A stretch of 55,412 bases of DNA from an uncultured Clostridium sp. (GCA_945871955.1 CAMBXR010000010.1:1-55412), one strand, 5' to 3'. Positions 7,736 to 17,443 are shown, numbered from the stretch's first letter. Made by a program: numbers and translations. The notes: generated by a model from the letters alone, not told the origin.

Positions 7736-8710
7736 ATGACATTTAGATTAAATAAAATACACAAAGCAGTAAATTGGAATAAGGAAGACGATAATTTTAC
7801 ACAAGCTTTTTGGGAACAAAATGTTAAACAATTTTGGCTACCAGAAGAAATTTCCGTATCAAAGGATTTAAAAAACTGGAATGAATTAAGTGAAAGAGAA
7901 AGAACACTATACAAAAGAGTTTTAGCAGGATTAACATTACTTGATACAAAACAAGGAAACAATGGTATACCATCAATGATGAGTTTAACTGAAAACTTCC
8001 AAAGAAAAGCCGTACTATCGTTTATGGGTACAATGGAAGAAATCCATGCAAAAAGTTATTCGTCAATATTTACAACACTACTTTCAAATAGAGAAATAGA
8101 TGAATTATTTGACTGGATAGAAACTGAAGAAACTCTTCAAAGAAAAGCAGAGTTAATTTTAGAACAATATGAAAATACTAAGGATGAAAAAAGCTTATAT
8201 TTATCAATGGTAACAAGTGTATTCTTAGAAAGTTTCCTATTCTACTCAGGATTTTTCTATCCACTATTCTTAGCAGGACAAGGAAAAATGGTATCCAGTG
8301 GAGAGATTATTTCACTAATACTTAGAGATGAGTCACTTCATGGAAAATATATAGGACTTTTAGCTCAAGAAAAGTACAATGAATTTAGTGATGAAGTTAA
8401 AAAAGAACTGGATGAAAAGATGTATGAAATCTTCAACAAGCTTATGGAAAATGAAATGAACTACACTAAGTTAATTTATGCTGAAAGTGGTATGGAAAAT
8501 GAAGTTATAAACTTCTTAAAATACAATGCCAATAGAGCTTTAGAAAACTTAGGATTTGATAATTATTATGAAGTAGAGCCAATTAATCCAATAGTTTTAA
8601 ACGGACTTAGTACAGAAACAAAAACTCACGACTTCTTCTCAACAAAGGGTAATGGTTACCAAAAAGGTATCTATGAAGAATTAGAAGATGAGGACTTTAT
8701 AGTTGATTAA
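7736..8710 (+). CDS. nrdF: Class Ib ribonucleoside-diphosphate reductase, beta subunit
   Basis: 324 residues, ferritin-like radical-generating subunit. The six metal ligands can be placed: D70, E101 and H104 (EEIHAKSY), E165 (FLESF), E199 and H202 (RDESLH). The tyrosine that carries the radical in class Ib enzymes is Y108 (HAKSYS). Because all ligands are intact, it looks like an ordinary Mn2 or Fe2 NrdF and not the metal-free DOPA type. It is co-transcribed with nrdE (12-bp spacing) and ends at a strong terminator. No nrdI gene is in the window, although NrdI is needed to form the manganese-tyrosyl cofactor. Confidence 0.95.
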   Translation: MTFRLNKIHKAVNWNKEDDNFTQAFWEQNVKQFWLPEEISVSKDLKNWNELSERERTLYKRVLAGLTLLDTKQGNNGIPSMMSLTENFQRKAVLSFMGTMEEIHAKSYSSIFTTLLSNREIDELFDWIETEETLQRKAELILEQYENTKDEKSLYLSMVTSVFLESFLFYSGFFYPLFLAGQGKMVSSGEIISLILRDESLHGKYIGLLAQEKYNEFSDEVKKELDEKMYEIFNKLMENEMNYTKLIYAESGMENEVINFLKYNANRALENLGFDNYYEVEPINPIVLNGLSTETKTHDFFSTKGNGYQKGIYEELEDEDFIVD

Positions 8711-8742
8711 ATTTTGTTAAAATCAATATATTAATAAAAATA

Positions 8743-8774
8743 CCCTCTCATTAGTTAAATGAGAGGGATTTTTG
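8743..8774. terminator. Bidirectional terminator between nrdF and psuG
   Basis: Perfect 10-bp stem CCCTCTCATT / AATGAGAGGG with a 5-base loop and T-runs on both sides, so it can stop nrdEF from the left and psuKG from the right. Confidence 0.9.
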
Positions 8775-8785
8775 ATATAAAATTA

Positions 8786-9706
8786 CTATTTATTTAAATC
8801 AGCTAAGTCTTTTGCTATTTGAGCAGCAACTTTAGCATTGTTGTAAACTAATTCTATATTTGAAGCTAGAGATTTTCCAGCAGTTATAGTTTTAACTTTA
8901 TCTAATAAGAATGGAGTAACGTCTTTTCCACCTATATTTTTCTCTTCAGCTTCTTTAAGAGCAGATTCTATAGCGTTGTTTATTGTATCGTAATCCATTT
9001 CGAACTGCTCTGGTATTGGGTTAGCTATAACCATACCACCATTTAAGTTTAAGTCCCATTTAGCTTTTAAAGCCTCAGCAACTTCCATAGAAGAGTCAAC
9101 TCTATAATCAACACCAAATCCTGATTTTCTTGTATAGAATGCAGGCATTTCATCAGTTCCAAATCCAACAACTGGAACACCGTTAGTTTCTAAGTATTCT
9201 AAAGTTAAACCTATATCTAAGATTGATTTAGCACCAGCACATATAACAGCAACATTAGTGTTAGCTAATTCTTGTAAGTCTGCAGATATATCCATAGTAG
9301 TTTCAGCACCTCTATGAACTCCACCTATTCCACCAGTAGCGAATACTCTTACTCCTGCTAAGTCAGCTAATATCATAGTAGTAGCAACAGTAGTAGCTCC
9401 AGTTAATTTTTTAGATATTATAAAAGGTAAGTCTCTTCTAGAAGCTTTAACAACATTTTTGCTTGTTGCTAAGAATTCTATTTCTTCTTTAGTTAAACCA
9501 ACTTTTAAAACTCCGTCTATTATAGCTATAGTTGCAGGAACTGCACCATTTTCTCTTATTATTTCTTCAACTCTGCTAGCCATTTCAACGTTTTGAGGAT
9601 ATGGCATACCATGAGATATTATTGTAGATTCTAAAGCAACAACAGGTTTTCCTTCTTTTACAGCTGCTTCAACTTCTGGATGTACTTGTAAGTATTTTTT
9701 TAACAT
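8786..9706 (-). CDS. psuG: Pseudouridine-5'-phosphate glycosidase
   Basis: 306 residues, full length for the family. PsuG breaks the C-C glycosidic bond of pseudouridine 5'-phosphate to give uracil and ribose 5-phosphate. Conserved blocks visible include [16 protein letters not shown] near the N-terminus, the KASRRDLPF segment with the catalytic lysine region, [11 protein letters not shown] and [11 protein letters not shown]. Its ribosome binding site (AAGGAG) lies inside the last codons of psuK, and the psuK stop overlaps its start as TAATG, so the two are translationally coupled. The pair forms a complete salvage route for pseudouridine from RNA turnover; a dedicated transporter is not present nearby. 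Confidence 0.95.
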   Translation of the reverse strand: MLKKYLQVHPEVEAAVKEGKPVVALESTIISHGMPYPQNVEMASRVEEIIRENGAVPATIAIIDGVLKVGLTKEEIEFLATSKNVVKASRRDLPFIISKKLTGATTVATTMILADLAGVRVFATGGIGGVHRGAETTMDISADLQELANTNVAVICAGAKSILDIGLTLEYLETNGVPVVGFGTDEMPAFYTRKSGFGVDYRVDSSMEVAEALKAKWDLNLNGGMVIANPIPEQFEMDYDTINNAIESALKEAEEKNIGGKDVTPFLLDKVKTITAGKSLASNIELVYNNAKVAAQIAKDLADLNK

Positions 9707-10794
9707 TATATTAACTCCTTTATTGTTTGATTTATTAAATCCACACTTAAATTTGGATTGATTGTATTTTTATGTGATAGGGCTAAAATAGAAGCTCCTA
9801 CAGAGAACTTAGCAGTTTCTTCTAAATCAAGGTCATTCATAAATCCATACATAATTCCTGACATAAAAGCATCTCCAGCTCCAGTGGCATTTACTATGTT
9901 TATTTTTACCCCTGGTATATGAACTGCTTTATCAGTGTTGGCACAGTATACGCCATCACCACCTAAAGTAATAAATACATTTTTTATACCTTTATTTATA
10001 AAGAATTCACAAGATTTTTTAGCATCATCTAGATTTTCTATTTTTATTCCAGATAAAGTTTCTGCTTCATATTTATTTAATTTAATTCCTTCAAATCTAT
10101 CTAAGATATCTTTTATCTTAAGACATTTTGCTGTAGATACTGTATCTACAAAGATTGGAAGGTGAGAGTAAGTTCTCGTTATAAAGTCTATGGCCTCATT
10201 AGATAAATTAGTATCTATAACTATGGCCTTTGAATCATCTATACTTTTATGTTTAGAGTGAATAAATGATTCATCCAATTTTTCAATAATGTCCATATGA
10301 CTTATGGCAAGTTGCATATCTTTTGAGTTGTTTAATATAGATACATAAATTGATGTAGAGTATTCATCTGACACTAAACAATCATTTACATCTATATTAA
10401 GATTTTTACACTCTGATAAAATTGTATTTCCATATAAATCATTTCCTATGGCAGAAATAAGTTTAGTATTTATATTTAATCTACTTAAATTTTCTGCAAT
10501 ATTTCTACCAACTCCACCCATGGATATATCAACTTGACCTGGGTTAGAGTCGTACATTACTAGTGGGTTATTAGGAAATCCTTGGATATCCATATTTGAT
10601 CCACCTATTACAGTAACGTAATTTTCTTTTTTCACAATATATCCCTTTCCTAGAATCTGTCCTTTTTTCATAAGATTAGTTATATGAACAGCCACAGAAG
10701 CTCTAGAGATATTTAACATATCTGCGATCTCTTGTTGAGAAATCATGGGATTACTTTTTATGATTTGTAAAATCTCATTTTCTCTAAAAGTCAT
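9706..10794 (-). CDS. psuK: Pseudouridine kinase (PfkB family) with N-terminal winged HTH
   Basis: 362 residues. Residues about 1-55 form a winged helix-turn-helix ([20 protein letters not shown]), and the rest is a PfkB ribokinase-fold kinase: [10 protein letters not shown] at its start, [14 protein letters not shown] for sugar binding and [13 protein letters not shown] with the catalytic Asp near the C-terminus. It should phosphorylate pseudouridine for PsuG. The longer frame to 10875 is less likely: ATG at 10794 has a GGTGAT ribosome binding site at good distance. The HTH fusion suggests that the kinase also acts as regulator of its own operon, which is inference. The stop overlaps the psuG start by one base. 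Confidence 0.9.
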   Translation of the reverse strand: MTFRENEILQIIKSNPMISQQEIADMLNISRASVAVHITNLMKKGQILGKGYIVKKENYVTVIGGSNMDIQGFPNNPLVMYDSNPGQVDISMGGVGRNIAENLSRLNINTKLISAIGNDLYGNTILSECKNLNIDVNDCLVSDEYSTSIYVSILNNSKDMQLAISHMDIIEKLDESFIHSKHKSIDDSKAIVIDTNLSNEAIDFITRTYSHLPIFVDTVSTAKCLKIKDILDRFEGIKLNKYEAETLSGIKIENLDDAKKSCEFFINKGIKNVFITLGGDGVYCANTDKAVHIPGVKINIVNATGAGDAFMSGIMYGFMNDLDLEETAKFSVGASILALSHKNTINPNLSVDLINQTIKELI

Positions 10795-11055
10795 TTTATC
10801 ACCAAAAATTAATATTTGTTTATCTGTATAAACATTTGTTAAATATATCATACCATTATAAAATAAAAAGTGCAATATTTTTATATAAAAATAAATTAAT
10901 GTATAACAAATTATTAAATATAATGTAATAATTTAAATGTTTATGACTATTATATAAATTTATATTTGAAATTTAAAATTCAATACTTTTTATATTTAAT
11001 TAAAAATAATATGATATATTATAAACAGAAACTTTAGAACGTTAGGAGGAATGTT

Positions 11056-11928
11056 ATGGGGAAAGCATCTGTAGAACAAAAAACATACATGTATATGCCA
11101 AAAAAAGACTACGTAGTTTATTATTATAAGGATGATGATATAGATGAAATACCACTTCATTATCATGAGTTTTATGAGATACTTTTTATAATAGATGGGA
11201 ATTTAGATTATATAATAGGGGATGACATATATCACTTAGAAAAGGGAGATTTATTATTTATACCTCCAGGTGTATTTCATAACCCTATCATACATAATTT
11301 TGATATACCTTATGAAAGATATGTAGTTTGGATATCTGTATTTGCAATGAATAAAATTTTTGAACTAGATGAAGATGCAGATATGTTTAAAGATGAATCA
11401 GTTAACAAATTATTTTTATTTAGAACTGAAGGATATACGAGGATAGCTTTAGAGGGGAAATTTAGAGAACTTTTTAATTCCTATGAAGAAAAAAAATTTT
11501 GTTATAAAAGTGAGGGATATTCAATTATTACTCAAATTCTAACTTTATATAATAGAGAATTGTATAATAGAAGTCAAAATATAATTAATGGAACTACAGA
11601 TACATTAATAAGTAGCATACTACATTATATAAATGCCAATATAGCACAAGATTTGTCTTTAGATAAAATTTCATCTGTTTTTTTTACTAATAAATATACA
11701 ATATCTCATAAATTTAAGGATATTATGAAAATTTCATATTACCAATATGTTATTCAAAAAAGATTGAGTATAGGAAAACAATATTTATTAGAAGGAATGC
11801 CAGCTAATACTGTATATAAAGTATGTGGTTTTAGTGATTATGCTTGTTTTTATAGAGCTTTTAAGAAAGAATATGGATTTCCACCAAGTAAATTGAAGAA
11901 AATTCATAACGAATATATGAATATATAG
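11056..11928 (+). CDS. AraC-family regulator of the TRAP-GH31 locus
   Basis: 290 residues. The N-terminal half is a cupin-type ligand-binding domain (HYHEFYEILFIIDG, then GDLLFIPPGVFH). The C-terminal 100 residues carry two HTH motifs of the AraC type, ending in GFSDYACFYRAFKKEYGFPPSK. It lies 207 bp upstream of the TRAP transporter genes in the same direction and diverges from psuK. Position and family make it the probable sugar-responsive activator of the transporter and glycosidase. Start ATG follows GGAGGAATGTT. Ligand unknown. Confidence 0.9.
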   Translation: MGKASVEQKTYMYMPKKDYVVYYYKDDDIDEIPLHYHEFYEILFIIDGNLDYIIGDDIYHLEKGDLLFIPPGVFHNPIIHNFDIPYERYVVWISVFAMNKIFELDEDADMFKDESVNKLFLFRTEGYTRIALEGKFRELFNSYEEKKFCYKSEGYSIITQILTLYNRELYNRSQNIINGTTDTLISSILHYINANIAQDLSLDKISSVFFTNKYTISHKFKDIMKISYYQYVIQKRLSIGKQYLLEGMPANTVYKVCGFSDYACFYRAFKKEYGFPPSKLKKIHNEYMNI

Positions 11929-12033
11929 TAGAACAGTGTTAAAAAATGAAATAAATTAGCAAGAATAACAATAATTAAAGCAATTATATGCATTTTAATT
12001 GTTATTAAATTTAATTATACTGTTAAAAGAGTC

Positions 12034-12048
12034 ATAAAAGCGTTTGCT
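12034..12048 (+). promoter_or_regulatory. Candidate cre site (CcpA)
   Basis: ATAAAAGCGTTTGCT matches the cre consensus WTGNAANCGNWNNCW at all specified positions except the G at position 3. It lies about 90 bp upstream of dctP, so the TRAP-GH31 operon is probably under carbon catabolite control. It shares bases with the left arm of the 13-bp inverted repeat. Confidence 0.55.
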
Positions 12049-12107
12049 TAAATTATATTGATTATGACAATAAATAGAGGGGAGGATAATATATTAATTT
12101 AAGCAAA
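12043..12107. repeat. 13-bp inverted repeat upstream of dctP
   Basis: Perfect arms TTTGCTTAAATTA (12043-12055) and TAATTTAAGCAAA (12095-12107), 39 bases apart, with the right arm about 28 bases before the dctP start. It could be a two-site operator for the AraC regulator or a long stem in the mRNA leader. Either way it is too long to be expected by chance even in AT-rich DNA. Confidence 0.6.
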
Positions 12108-12135
12108 GCAATAAATTTTATTTGGAGGAATTTTT

Positions 12136-13134
12136 ATGAAACTAAAAAAGTTAGGGGTTTTATTAACTGTAATAACATCTTTTGCTGTTGGTGGATGTAG
12201 TTCTAGAGTAGATAGTGGTGATGTAGTTCATATGAAACTAGCTCATAATATGTCAGAAGATCATCCTATACATAAGTCTTTATCTGAATTTGAAAGATTA
12301 GTAGAAGAAAAAAGTGATGGAACAATAGATATAGAAATATATCCAAATGGAGTATTAGGTTCAGAAAGAGAAATGATAGAACTTACTCAAACTGGGGCTA
12401 TAGATATAGCAAAAGTAAGTACAGGTGCTCTTGAAAGTTTTGAACAACAATACACTGCATTTGGGATACCTTATATATTTGACAACTTAGATCATTACTA
12501 CTCTGTAATGGACGATAGAGAATTAATGGAAGAATTATATAGTTCTACTTCTGAATCTGGATTTATGGGATTAACTTATTATGATTCTGGTGTAAGAAGT
12601 TTATATACAGCTTCAAAACCTATAATGAAACCAAGCGACTTGAAAGGACTAAAAATAAGAGTTCAACAAAGTCCTACAGCTATAAAAATGATTGACCTTA
12701 TGGGTGGTTCAGCAACACCAATGGCATTTGGAGAAGTGTATACTGGATTACAACAAGGAGTTATAGATGGTGCAGAAAGTAATGAAACTGCTTTAACAAC
12801 AAATAAACATGGTGAGGTTGCTAAGCATTTTTCATACAATCAACATACAATAGTGCCAGATTTAACAATAATGAATAGTAAGTTATATAACAAATTAACA
12901 GAAAAACAAAAAGAAGCAATAACACAAGCAGCCATAGAATCTACAGAGTATCACAAAAAGGTTTGGAATGAATCAATAGAAAATGCAGTAAAAGAAGCTA
13001 AAGCTATGGGAGTAAATTTCTATTATCCAGATACTAAGCCTTTCCAAGAAGCTGTTATGCCTTTACACGAGGAATTTAAAGAAAATCCAGATATAAAAAT
13101 TATGTATGACAAGATAAGAAATAAGGTTAATTAA
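12136..13134 (+). CDS. dctP: TRAP transporter substrate-binding lipoprotein, DctP family
   Basis: 332 residues. N-terminal lipoprotein signal with lipobox VGGC (C21), so it is anchored outside the membrane. The DctP fold is shown by KLAHNMSEDHPIHK, the segment LKGLKIRVQQSPTAIKMI whose Arg normally pairs with a substrate carboxylate, and GVIDGAESNE. It captures a solute for the DctQM permease. TRAP systems almost always take organic acids or acidic sugars, so pairing with a glycosidase points to an acidic glycoside. Strong GGAGG ribosome binding site; dctQ follows after 15 bp. Confidence 0.93.
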   Translation: MKLKKLGVLLTVITSFAVGGCSSRVDSGDVVHMKLAHNMSEDHPIHKSLSEFERLVEEKSDGTIDIEIYPNGVLGSEREMIELTQTGAIDIAKVSTGALESFEQQYTAFGIPYIFDNLDHYYSVMDDRELMEELYSSTSESGFMGLTYYDSGVRSLYTASKPIMKPSDLKGLKIRVQQSPTAIKMIDLMGGSATPMAFGEVYTGLQQGVIDGAESNETALTTNKHGEVAKHFSYNQHTIVPDLTIMNSKLYNKLTEKQKEAITQAAIESTEYHKKVWNESIENAVKEAKAMGVNFYYPDTKPFQEAVMPLHEEFKENPDIKIMYDKIRNKVN

Positions 13135-13149
13135 GGGGGAGTTATTAAT

Positions 13150-13653
13150 ATGTCAGGTTTAAAGAAGATATTAGACAAGTGCATAGAAAAATTTATAGTA
13201 ATTATATTAACTGTAATGGTATTTGTTGCTTTATGGCAAGTTGCATCAAGATATGTATTTAACTCACCAAGTACAATATCAGAAGAATTATTAAGATATT
13301 GCCTTATATGGTTAGCTATGTTAGGTTCAGCATATATGTTTGGATTAAGAGAACATATATCTATGACATTCCTAGTAGAAAAATTTAGTGATAATGTAAG
13401 ACAAAAATTATCAATACTTTCAGAAGTTGTGATAATAATATTCTCTTCAACAGTTTTAGTATATGGTGGAATTAATATAACATCATTAACTATGAAACAA
13501 ATATCAGCAGCTCTTGGAATATCAATGGGATACGTATATATGGTATTACCATTATCAGGATTATTAATGATTTTCTATGGAGTTAACAATATATTAAACA
13601 TTGTTAAAGAAAAGAATGTAGTTGAAACTAAACAAATAAAAGAGTGTAGTTAA
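13150..13653 (+). CDS. dctQ: TRAP transporter small membrane subunit, DctQ family
   Basis: 167 residues with four hydrophobic segments (about 15-33, 48-66, 85-105 and 128-148). The segment TISEELLRYCLIWLAMLGSAY between the first two matches the DctQ family. It forms the permease with DctM and lies in the same operon between dctP and dctM. Confidence 0.93.
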   Translation: MSGLKKILDKCIEKFIVIILTVMVFVALWQVASRYVFNSPSTISEELLRYCLIWLAMLGSAYMFGLREHISMTFLVEKFSDNVRQKLSILSEVVIIIFSSTVLVYGGINITSLTMKQISAALGISMGYVYMVLPLSGLLMIFYGVNNILNIVKEKNVVETKQIKECS

Positions 13654-13685
13654 GAGTAAATCTTAAGATATGTAGGAGGGGTTTT

Positions 13686-14993
13686 ATGAGTTTTGCAGTT
13701 ACAACAGGTCTAATTTTATTAATAGCATGTCCAATACTATTATTAATAGGAATACCAATAGCAATAAGTATAGCTGTATCATCTGTATTAGCAGTACTTG
13801 CATCATTACCAACAGATGTTTCTTTAATAACATCTGTACAGCGTATATTTACAGGTATGGATAGTTTTTCATTGTTAGCAGTACCATTTTTCATATTATC
13901 TGGAGTTATAATGAATAATGGGGGAATAGCTTTAAAGTTAGTTAACTTTGCAAAGTTATTTAGTGGAAAAATACCAGGTGCTTTAGCTCAGACTAATGTA
14001 CTAGGAAATATGTTGTTTGGATCTATATCTGGTTCATCAGTAGCAGCAGCTGCAGCTATTGGAGGGGTTTTAAATCCATTAGAAGAAAAGGAAGGATATG
14101 ATAAAAACTTTTCAGCAGCAGTAAATATAGCATCAGCACCAATTGGATTATTAATACCTCCAAGTGGAATACTTATTATTTATGCTTTAGTAAGTGGTGG
14201 GACATCGGTTTCAGCATTATTTATGGCAGGATATTTACCTGGTATACTTTGGGGATTAGCAGTTATGGTTACAGCCTATTTTATTGCTAAGAAAAATAAT
14301 TATTCAGTTGCACCTAAGATGTCATTTAAAGAAATGCTTAAAGTATTCTTAGAAGCAATACCAAGTTTATTATTAATAATAATAGTTATAGGTGGTATAA
14401 CAGCAGGAATATTCACTGCTACAGAAGGTGCAGCAGTTGCAGTTGCTTATTGTTTTATATTATCGTTCTTCTTTTATAAATCAATAACATTAAAAGATAT
14501 GCCGGCTATATTATTAGAATCAGGAAAAATGACAGCTGTTATTATGTTACTTATAGGAGCATCATCAGTAATGTCATGGATAATGGCGTATACTAATATA
14601 CCAAATTTAATAACTAGTTTATTATTAGGAATATCTTCAAGCAAAATATTAATATTCATAATAATGAATATCATACTATTAATCGTTGGTACATTTATGG
14701 ACCTTACACCAGCAGTATTAATATTTACACCAATATTATTACCAATAGCAAAGAATTTTGGTATGGATCCAATTCATTTTGGAATAATGTTAATCACTAA
14801 CCTTGCAATAGGAAATATAACTCCACCTGTAGGAAGTGCATTATTTATAGGATGTAAGGTAGGACAAACAAGAATAGAAGACGTTATAAAATATATAATG
14901 CCATTCTATATAGCAATAATAGTTGTATTAGGTCTTGTAACTTTTGTACCTGATATAAGTTTAATAATACCTAGATTATTAGGATTAATATAG
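13686..14993 (+). CDS. dctM: TRAP transporter large permease, DctM family
   Basis: 435 residues, almost wholly hydrophobic with about 12 membrane segments. The DctM hallmarks are visible: LAVPFFILSGVIMNNGGIA, the glycine/serine-rich GSISGSSVAAAAAIGGVL and the TPPVGSALFIG stretch. Sodium-coupled transport is usual for this family. Spacing of 32 bp to dctQ and 19 bp to the GH31 gene indicates one operon. Confidence 0.95.
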   Translation: MSFAVTTGLILLIACPILLLIGIPIAISIAVSSVLAVLASLPTDVSLITSVQRIFTGMDSFSLLAVPFFILSGVIMNNGGIALKLVNFAKLFSGKIPGALAQTNVLGNMLFGSISGSSVAAAAAIGGVLNPLEEKEGYDKNFSAAVNIASAPIGLLIPPSGILIIYALVSGGTSVSALFMAGYLPGILWGLAVMVTAYFIAKKNNYSVAPKMSFKEMLKVFLEAIPSLLLIIIVIGGITAGIFTATEGAAVAVAYCFILSFFFYKSITLKDMPAILLESGKMTAVIMLLIGASSVMSWIMAYTNIPNLITSLLLGISSSKILIFIIMNIILLIVGTFMDLTPAVLIFTPILLPIAKNFGMDPIHFGIMLITNLAIGNITPPVGSALFIGCKVGQTRIEDVIKYIMPFYIAIIVVLGLVTFVPDISLIIPRLLGLI

Positions 14994-15012
14994 AGATAAC
15001 GAGGAGATTAAA

Positions 15013-17400
15013 ATGTCAATTAGAAATTTTGAATTTAAGTTTAGGGGTATTGAAAATCACATAGTTAAATTTAGTTGTGAAGATATAGTTGCTAAAATAT
15101 TAGTACTAGAAGAAGATATATTAAGAGTTATAATACATAATGAAAGTGGATTAAAATTAGATAAAACATGGTTAGTGGCTCCTGGTATGGAAGATATTCC
15201 TTTTGAAGGAAGAGATAAATTTGATACAACAGGATTTAGTCTACCAGAGTTTAAAGTAGAAGAAAAAGATGGTTTTGTAACAATAACTACATCTAAAATA
15301 GAGGCAGTAGTAAATCTACTTGACTTTAAAATTACTTGGTATTATATAGATGGTAATAAAAAAGTTGAGTTTATGAAAGATAGACAGACTCAAGCATACA
15401 ACTTTAAAGGAGAGCTTGGTGATGGAATTTATCACTATATAAATAGAGATAGATCAGAGCAATATTTTGGATTAGGTGAAAAATCAGGTAATTTAAATAG
15501 ATATGGAAAAAGGTATAGAATGTTAAACATAGATGCTATGGGATATGATGCAGAAAGTACAGACCCATTATATAAGCATATACCTTTTTATATAACAAGA
15601 AATGAACAAACAGATTTATGTCATGGAATATTCTATGATAACATGTCTAATGCAATTTTTGATATGGGACAAGAATTAGATAATTATCATGGTCACTATA
15701 AATATTTCTACTCAATAAATGGAGATTTAGATTATTATGTAATAGCTAAAAAAGATATCCCATCTATAGTAAAAACTTTTAGCTGGATGACTGGTAAGAC
15801 AATATTCTCGCCAAAATGGAGTTTAGATTATTCAGGATCAACAATGACATATACAGATATGCCAGATGCAGGAGAGCAACTAAAGAAATTTGTTGATTTA
15901 TGTGAAGAACATGATATATTAAGTGGATCATTCCAATTATCATCAGGTTACACTTCAATAGGTGATAAAAGATATGTGTTTAATTGGAACAGAGACAAAA
16001 TACCTTCACCAGAAAAATTAACACAATACTTCCATGAAAAAGGCTTAAGATTATGTGCTAATATAAAACCAGCTTTACTATTAGACCATCCAATGTTTGA
16101 AGAGTTAAAGGAAAAAAATCTATTTGTTAAAGAAGAAGATTCAGACAATCCTTACTTATGTCAATATTGGGATGAATTAGGAGCACACTTAGATTTCACT
16201 AATATAGAGACTATAAATTGGTGGAAAGAGCAAGTAACTAAGCAATTATTAGAATATGGAATAGATTCAACATGGAATGATAACAATGAATATGAAATAT
16301 GGGGTAATAGCAAGCTAAATGGATTTGGAAAAGAAATAGATTTAGAGCTTGTTAGATCTATAATGCCACTTCTTATGATGAAATCATCATTTGAGGCGCA
16401 AAAAGCATTTAACCCAAATGAAAGACCATATCTTATATCAAGATCAGGATGTCCTGGTATGCAAAGATATGTTCAAACTTGGAGTGGTGACAACTATACT
16501 TCATGGAAAACATTAAAATATAACATAAAAATGGGTAATGGATTAAGTTTATCAGGAGTATATAACCATGGTCATGATATAGGTGGTTTCTCGGGTGATG
16601 CACCAGAACCAGAATTATTTGTAAGATGGGTACAACAAGGAATAATGTATCCTAGATTTACAATACATTCTTGGAATGATGATAAGACTGTAAATGTACC
16701 ATGGATGTATCCAGAATATACAGAAACTGTAGCTAATTTATTAAAACAAAGAAATCGTATAGTACCATATATATATGATTTACTTTATAAAGCACATAAG
16801 GATTATGAGCCTATAGTAAAACCGACATTATATGATTTTGGAAATGTAGATAAAAAGACATTTGAAGAAAATGATGAATTTATGTTAGGAAGCTCATTAT
16901 TAGTTGCTTGTGTAGTAAATAAAGGAGATAGAGAAAGAACTGTGTATCTTCCAAAAAATGAGTTTGGATGGTATGATTTTAATACTCATATGTGGTATGA
17001 AGGTGGACAAACAGTTACTATACCAGCTCCGCTACAATATGCTCCAGTATTAGTACAAGGAGGTAGCATAATACCTATAAATGAGGCTGATGTTACTTTT
17101 GAAACTAAATCAAATGATGAAAGAGCATTCTATATATTCCCTGCAAAAGGAGATTCTACATTTGAATACGAATATTTTGAAGATGATGGAATAACATCTG
17201 ATTATAAAAATAATCACTTATTATATAAATTCAATGTAGTTACTAATGATTCTGAGATATTAGTTAACTTAGAAACAGAAGGTGAATATAAACCAAAATA
17301 CAATGAAGTATCTATATACTTACCTAAAGAAGAAAATAGAACTCTTAAGTTAAATGGAGAAATTTTAAATAAAGATAGTAAATATGTTTTAAGTAAATAG
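15013..17400 (+). CDS. Cytoplasmic GH31 alpha-glycosidase
   Basis: 795 residues without a signal peptide. The order is an N-terminal beta-sandwich (about 1-260), a (beta/alpha)8 barrel (about 265-620) and C-terminal beta domains. The GH31 nucleophile is D423 (STWNDNNE) and the acid/base is D493 (WSGDN). The barrel contains FQLSSGYTSIGDKRYVF, which differs from classic maltase/alpha-glucosidase sequences and recalls an uncharacterised GH31 subgroup (possibly Aec37-like; this is memory, not a search). Its co-transcription with a TRAP transporter means that the substrate enters intact and is probably acidic. A sulfoquinovosidase is an alternative, since those are also GH31, but I cannot see its sulfonate-binding signature with certainty. 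Confidence 0.9.
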   Translation: MSIRNFEFKFRGIENHIVKFSCEDIVAKILVLEEDILRVIIHNESGLKLDKTWLVAPGMEDIPFEGRDKFDTTGFSLPEFKVEEKDGFVTITTSKIEAVVNLLDFKITWYYIDGNKKVEFMKDRQTQAYNFKGELGDGIYHYINRDRSEQYFGLGEKSGNLNRYGKRYRMLNIDAMGYDAESTDPLYKHIPFYITRNEQTDLCHGIFYDNMSNAIFDMGQELDNYHGHYKYFYSINGDLDYYVIAKKDIPSIVKTFSWMTGKTIFSPKWSLDYSGSTMTYTDMPDAGEQLKKFVDLCEEHDILSGSFQLSSGYTSIGDKRYVFNWNRDKIPSPEKLTQYFHEKGLRLCANIKPALLLDHPMFEELKEKNLFVKEEDSDNPYLCQYWDELGAHLDFTNIETINWWKEQVTKQLLEYGIDSTWNDNNEYEIWGNSKLNGFGKEIDLELVRSIMPLLMMKSSFEAQKAFNPNERPYLISRSGCPGMQRYVQTWSGDNYTSWKTLKYNIKMGNGLSLSGVYNHGHDIGGFSGDAPEPELFVRWVQQGIMYPRFTIHSWNDDKTVNVPWMYPEYTETVANLLKQRNRIVPYIYDLLYKAHKDYEPIVKPTLYDFGNVDKKTFEENDEFMLGSSLLVACVVNKGDRERTVYLPKNEFGWYDFNTHMWYEGGQTVTIPAPLQYAPVLVQGGSIIPINEADVTFETKSNDERAFYIFPAKGDSTFEYEYFEDDGITSDYKNNHLLYKFNVVTNDSEILVNLETEGEYKPKYNEVSIYLPKEENRTLKLNGEILNKDSKYVLSK

Positions 17401-17402
17401 AC

Positions 17403-17443
17403 AAAAAGGCTGTTGTGCTAGGTTATAGCATAACAGCCTTTTT
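17403..17443 (+). terminator. Terminator of the TRAP-GH31 operon
   Basis: Stem of about 16 bp (AAGGCTGTTGTGCTA / TAGCATAACAGCCTT, one G-U pair) with a short loop and a T-tail. Confidence 0.92.

Noticed and set aside
9706-10875. Longer psuK frame from ATG 10873-10875
   Set aside because: The extra 27 residues are AT-driven and unlike the family, and the GGTGAT site fits the ATG at 10794.
13628-13894. Minus-strand frame over the dctQ-dctM junction
   Set aside because: No ribosome binding site, overlaps two solid TRAP genes, and has no family resemblance.
15013-17400. Definite naming of the GH31 enzyme as sulfoquinovosidase
   Set aside because: Both are GH31, but the sulfonate-binding residues could not be identified by eye and no sulfo-glycolysis genes follow.
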